Of a stretch of DNA of 64,000 nucleotides, positions 61,793 through 64,000 are shown piece after piece. The position numbers and the translations under genes are program-made. The stretch comes from VRUE01 sp963728835 (GTDB lineage Bacteria > Actinomycetota > Thermoleophilia > Solirubrobacterales > 70-9). The stretch is taken from positions 186,001 to 250,000 of the forward strand of contig CAVSKZ010000001.1 of the NCBI GenBank assembly GCA_963728835.1, read 5' to 3'. Within the stretch, counting starts at the first letter, position 1. Each line of letters opens with the position of its first letter. The notes under the pieces were generated by a model, which saw nothing but the letters and a program-made list of their open reading frames with translations, had not been told where the DNA came from and did no database searches.

Positions 61793-62152
61793 CTACCCAT
61801 CTGAGCTAGGGGAATGCTGGCGGCGCTTCTCAAGCCAGCCAATCGCCTTCACGGCAGTCTTTGGATCGACGTCAAGCTCTTGGCCGATTCGCCGGTCGCT
61901 CAATCCTTGATCTCGTAGCTTCGTAGCCCTCGCGGCGATCTGCTGGTAGACCGGAGGAGGGGAGTCCTCGACTAGATCGACCTCTAGGGGGATCTCAGCG
62001 GCGGTTCGGACGCTTTGCGAGCGCCTCCATTTCACAGCCCGCAGGAAAGGTCGGTTCCACCGCGGGTTTAACTCGCCCCCTGTTTGCCTCTCGTTGTCGA
62101 GACGTTCAAAATTGCGGCATGGACATGGGTGTGGAGAGGAGCTGGTTGGCAT
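61793..62152 (-). pseudogene. Fragment resembling a recombinase C-terminus
   Basis: 119-residue frame. The C-terminal part (VYQQIAARATKLRDQGLSD, then RRIGQELDVDPKTAVKAIGW) is a helix-turn-helix of the type seen at the end of some serine recombinases and in transposase-like proteins. No catalytic domain is present and the N-terminal 25 residues overlap the DUF2007 gene on the other strand, so this is probably a truncated remnant. The family call is inference from one motif. Confidence 0.4.
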
Positions 62153-62384
62153 TGCCTATGCCAACGACCGGGTTGAAGCCGAGATGATCCAGGGTCTGCT
62201 GGAGAGTGCGGGCATCTCCAGCGCCGTGCGGCAGCTGGGCGTAGCGGACCCTCTCTCGGCATCGGCCTGCTGAACCCGGACGGGGGATCGCGCCGGATCA
62301 TGGTGCGCGCCGATCGGGTCGAGGCGGCCCAGGCCGTGCTCGCGGAGACGCTGACAGAAGAGGAGCGAATCCGGGATCGAGTAG
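62112..62384 (+). CDS. DUF2007-type small protein, frameshifted
   Basis: About 90 residues. EELVGIAYANDRVEAEMIQG, then LLESAGISSAVRQLGV and, in another frame, IGLLNPDGGSRRIMVRADRV and AAQAVLAETLTEE match the DUF2007 (putative signal-transducing) family. One shift is needed at about 62253 and another at about 62365, after which TAG at 62382-62384 ends the protein. The start is uncertain; a TTG at 62112 is the only open option, and the normal N-terminal Met is not seen, so the 5' end may have been cut by the neighbouring fragment. Confidence 0.5.
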
Positions 62385-62417
62385 GAGGAGGGACTCCGCG
62401 GTCGAATCCAGCTAACG

Positions 62418-62786
62418 GTGATCTCGGCCCTGCTCATGTGGCGGCGACTAAGCCGGACGATGCGCTACGCCCTACGGGAGGACGACTTCGGTCCGGTGCT
62501 CGGCGCAGGAGGACTCCTGATCGCGATAGGCACTGTCACCTACACGCTCGGCAACGGTTGGAAGCTCGTCGATGGTTTCTATTTCTCCGTTGCCACCCTG
62601 ACCACGTCGAGTATCGCGGATCCGAACCTCGTTCTCGAACACTCTTGGATGAAAGTCTTCACCGTCTTCTACATCCTGATCGGCATCGGGATCCTGGTCG
62701 AGATTGCTCGGCGGTTCGGCATGTCGTTCGTCGAGATCCGGCGCATTGAAAGGACCCAAGGGAGCGACCCCGCGACCGACGACTGA
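62418..62786 (+). CDS. Two-helix ion-channel-like protein with altered selectivity filter
   Basis: 122 residues. Layout matches the 2TM potassium-channel family: helix 1 (GPVLGAGGLLIAIGTVTYTL), pore-helix region (GWKLVDGFYFSVATLTTSSI), helix 2 (VFTVFYILIGIGILVEIARR). Where a K+ channel has TVGYGD, this protein reads TTSSIADP, so the GYG filter is missing. It may be a non-selective or structural homologue. The GTG at 62418 has AGGAGGAGGG about 28 bases upstream, so the true start may be nearer that site. It follows the DUF2007 gene. Confidence 0.6.
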   Translation: MISALLMWRRLSRTMRYALREDDFGPVLGAGGLLIAIGTVTYTLGNGWKLVDGFYFSVATLTTSSIADPNLVLEHSWMKVFTVFYILIGIGILVEIARRFGMSFVEIRRIERTQGSDPATDD

Positions 62787-63044
62787 TGCGGGACACGCGA
62801 AGCGGCACCACCTTCCATACGTACAGTCCCTGCCGCCACGCTTTGTCAGGCGCTGCTTTTCGCGCATAGGGGCAGCGACTCCGCGGAACCCGCTGGATAC
62901 TGCTTCGTAGGGAAAAGTGGCCTTCACGCGATACCGGGCGGACGATGTCGGAGGAGAATTTGAACGCCGTCAGGACAAGGTCGCAATTAGAGAAGCCCGC
63001 GCCTAAGGCAGTCGAGGAATCGGCCTCCCGACGGCCTTAAGGGG
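62787..63044. other. Intergenic with one possible very short gene
   Basis: No conserved gene is visible. A 31-codon frame at 62945-63040 (MSEENLNAVRTRSQLEKPAP...) starts with ATG but lacks a good ribosome-binding site; I do not call it. Confidence 0.3.
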
Positions 63045-63073
63045 TTGACAAATGTGACACCTGGATGAGATGG
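63045..63073 (+). promoter_or_regulatory. Promoter with consensus -35, probably for a leaderless mRNA
   Basis: TTGACA at 63045-63050 is the best -35 in the window. The -10 position 17 bases later reads AGATGG, which is weak. The predicted start of transcription falls at about 63080, at the GTG of the next gene, and no ribosome-binding site is present. Confidence 0.4.
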
Positions 63074-63080
63074 TCGCACC

Positions 63081-63788
63081 GTGGAGGCGAGTCCGACTCG
63101 AGGCGATACTCAGATCCAAGTCCCGGAGGTCGCCCCCGTGAAGGGGCAGCCTGGAACCAGGAACGTCATTCTGGGCCTCGCAGTCCCGGTCCTGGTTGGC
63201 ATCGTCGCGTTTTCGTTGGCCGGCGACCACAAGATCTCCGTCCTCAGCATCTCCCTGATCGTCGCGGCTGGGACATTCGGCCTCGGAGCGTTCCTGGGCT
63301 TCCTCTTCAGCGTCCCACGGGGAGCCGAGTCGAAGGACGATGCGGGCGCAGCGGGGCCGAATACGAATCTGGTGCAGATGTCGGACTGGTTCACGAAGGT
63401 CCTGATTGGCGCGACACTCGTTCAGCTCACGACCTTCGTGAATTCCATCGGGCATTTCGCCACGAACACGCTGGCTCCAGCCCTCGGGAACGACGACGCA
63501 GCGGATGCGTACGCCATCGCTCTGCTCGTCGGCTCTTTCATTGCCGGCTTTCTAGTCACTTACATCTACACGCGACTCGTCCTTCAGGCGCGGATCGCCG
63601 CCTCAGACCAACGCTCCTTCGCAAAGCAGGTTGCGGCTGAGCTCGAGCCGGCGGTGTCCAGCGCCGCGGGCCAGGCGGTGGCTGACACCGTTGATCCCGC
63701 GGCCATGGCCAATGCTCTCAAGAGCGCGGCGGAGAAGATCGCGAACCCGACGGGCACCCCACCCCAACCGCCAACATCTGACAGATAG
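63081..63788 (+). CDS. Four-helix membrane protein of an accessory-region family
   Basis: 235 residues. Membrane segments: VILGLAVPVLVGIVAFSLAG, ISLIVAAGTFGLGAFLGFLF, TKVLIGATLVQLTTFV and AIALLVGSFIAGFLVTYIYT. The GFLFSVPR box and the NTNLVQMSDWFTKVLIG stretch occur, in my recollection, in membrane proteins of predicted bacterial conflict or defence loci (NTNLEQISDWLTK type). The C-terminal 70 residues are soluble, Ala-rich and end with Pro/Thr. No toxin or effector domain is seen. GTG start without ribosome-binding site, behind a strong -35. Confidence 0.5.
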   Translation: MEASPTRGDTQIQVPEVAPVKGQPGTRNVILGLAVPVLVGIVAFSLAGDHKISVLSISLIVAAGTFGLGAFLGFLFSVPRGAESKDDAGAAGPNTNLVQMSDWFTKVLIGATLVQLTTFVNSIGHFATNTLAPALGNDDAADAYAIALLVGSFIAGFLVTYIYTRLVLQARIAASDQRSFAKQVAAELEPAVSSAAGQAVADTVDPAAMANALKSAAEKIANPTGTPPQPPTSDR

Positions 63789-63837
63789 ATGAAAAGGCCG
63801 CCTCTCGCGCGAAACAGCAGTGTTTTCTACGGCCGGC

Positions 63838-64000
63838 CTAGGACACGTAGGCCTTGCGCACCATCGCGGCCGTCCATCGGTTCGTACCGTGGGCCGGGAG
63901 GACACCCTTCCTGTTCAGGACCTCGGCGATCTCGGCGAGGGACTTGCCTTTCGCGAGCAGCGTTCCGATCTGCTTCCGCCATCCATAGTCCCGCTTGTTG
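63838..64000 (-). CDS. C-terminus of a site-specific recombinase-like protein (partial)
   Basis: Only the last 53 codons are in the window. The minus strand reads DYGWRKQIGTLLAKGKSLAE, EIAEVLNRKGVLPAHG and NRWTAAMVRKAYVS, ending TAG at 63838. The IAxxLNxxGxxPxxGxxWTxxMV pattern is the usual recombinase/resolvase DNA-binding module. The rest lies beyond the right edge. It supports a mobile origin for the region after ssrA. Confidence 0.55.
   Translation of the reverse strand, partial: NKRDYGWRKQIGTLLAKGKSLAEIAEVLNRKGVLPAHGTNRWTAAMVRKAYVS

Noticed and set aside
61770..61812. Possible tRNA on the minus strand (TAGCTCAGATGGGTAG)
   Set aside because: It looks like a tRNA D-arm, but no matching acceptor stem, anticodon arm or T-arm follows.
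62945..63040. 31-codon frame MSEENLNAVRTRSQ
   Set aside because: No ribosome-binding site, no recognisable family, and length within chance expectation.

Overview
The window is high-GC bacterial chromosome, most likely Actinomycetota and probably Thermoleophilia (Solirubrobacterales or a relative). The main evidence is gene order: rpmE, a DUF1385 gene, prfA, prmC, tsaC, glyA, a wecA-like gene, then an atpI-like gene and atpBEFHAGDC. This is the same backbone seen around the ATP synthase operon of other actinobacteria. A YrbE pair, a secreted lysyl-oxidase-like gene and the ftsEX/smpB neighbourhood fit the same group. The assignment is inference from synteny and composition, not from a search.

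Layout. 1-9 kb: 5' part of a leucyl aminopeptidase gene, then acyl-CoA catabolism (thiolase, HAD phosphatase, two methylmalonyl-CoA mutase subunits, etfB, etfA, ETF-quinone oxidoreductase) with a palindromic operator before etfB. 9-12.3 kb: alpha/beta hydrolase divergent from a TetR regulator, then a membrane GGDEF protein. 12.3-30.2 kb: translation genes, a YrbE pair, glyA, lipid-linked sugar genes and the complete ATP synthase operon. 30.2-40.1 kb: M20 peptidase, LCP wall transferase, UDP-sugar dehydrogenase, two sugar nucleotidyltransferases, sugar-phosphate isomerase, PAP2 phosphatase and ahcY. 40.1-45.7 kb: comF, hpf, secA and prfB with its programmed frameshift. 45.7-52.2 kb: DNA repair (ogt, a MutM-like gene), an ECF sigma factor, NAD synthesis (nadC, nadA) and transketolase. 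52.3-59.1 kb: ftsEX, a Ctp protease, RNase R, smpB and a coiled-coil protein with a helix-hairpin-helix end. 59.2-61 kb: a flavin disulfide reductase and ssrA (tmRNA). 61-64 kb: a compositionally different accessory region starting at the 3' end of ssrA, with recombinase-like fragments and small membrane proteins.

Two sequence-wide features matter to a reader. First, many conserved genes in about 1-9 kb and 51-58 kb, and a few elsewhere, are interrupted by single-base shifts. Almost all need one base skipped (+1), and protein similarity resumes immediately. I read these as insertion-type sequence errors and annotate each gene across its shifts. The prfB shift at 44655-44660 is different: it is the classical programmed site. 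Second, intergenic regions carry three families of long hairpin repeats, called A, B and C here, plus a nested inverted repeat at 17903-18047. These are the most interesting non-coding content.

Functional links: thiolase, mutase and ETF proteins form a fatty-acid or branched-acid oxidation route that feeds electrons to quinone and then, via respiration, to the ATP synthase. The LCP, Ugd, nucleotidyltransferase, isomerase and WecA-like proteins act in surface polysaccharide assembly. SmpB, tmRNA, RNase R, PrfA and PrfB cover translation termination and ribosome rescue. I see no CRISPR array, rRNA, tRNA or complete insertion sequence.
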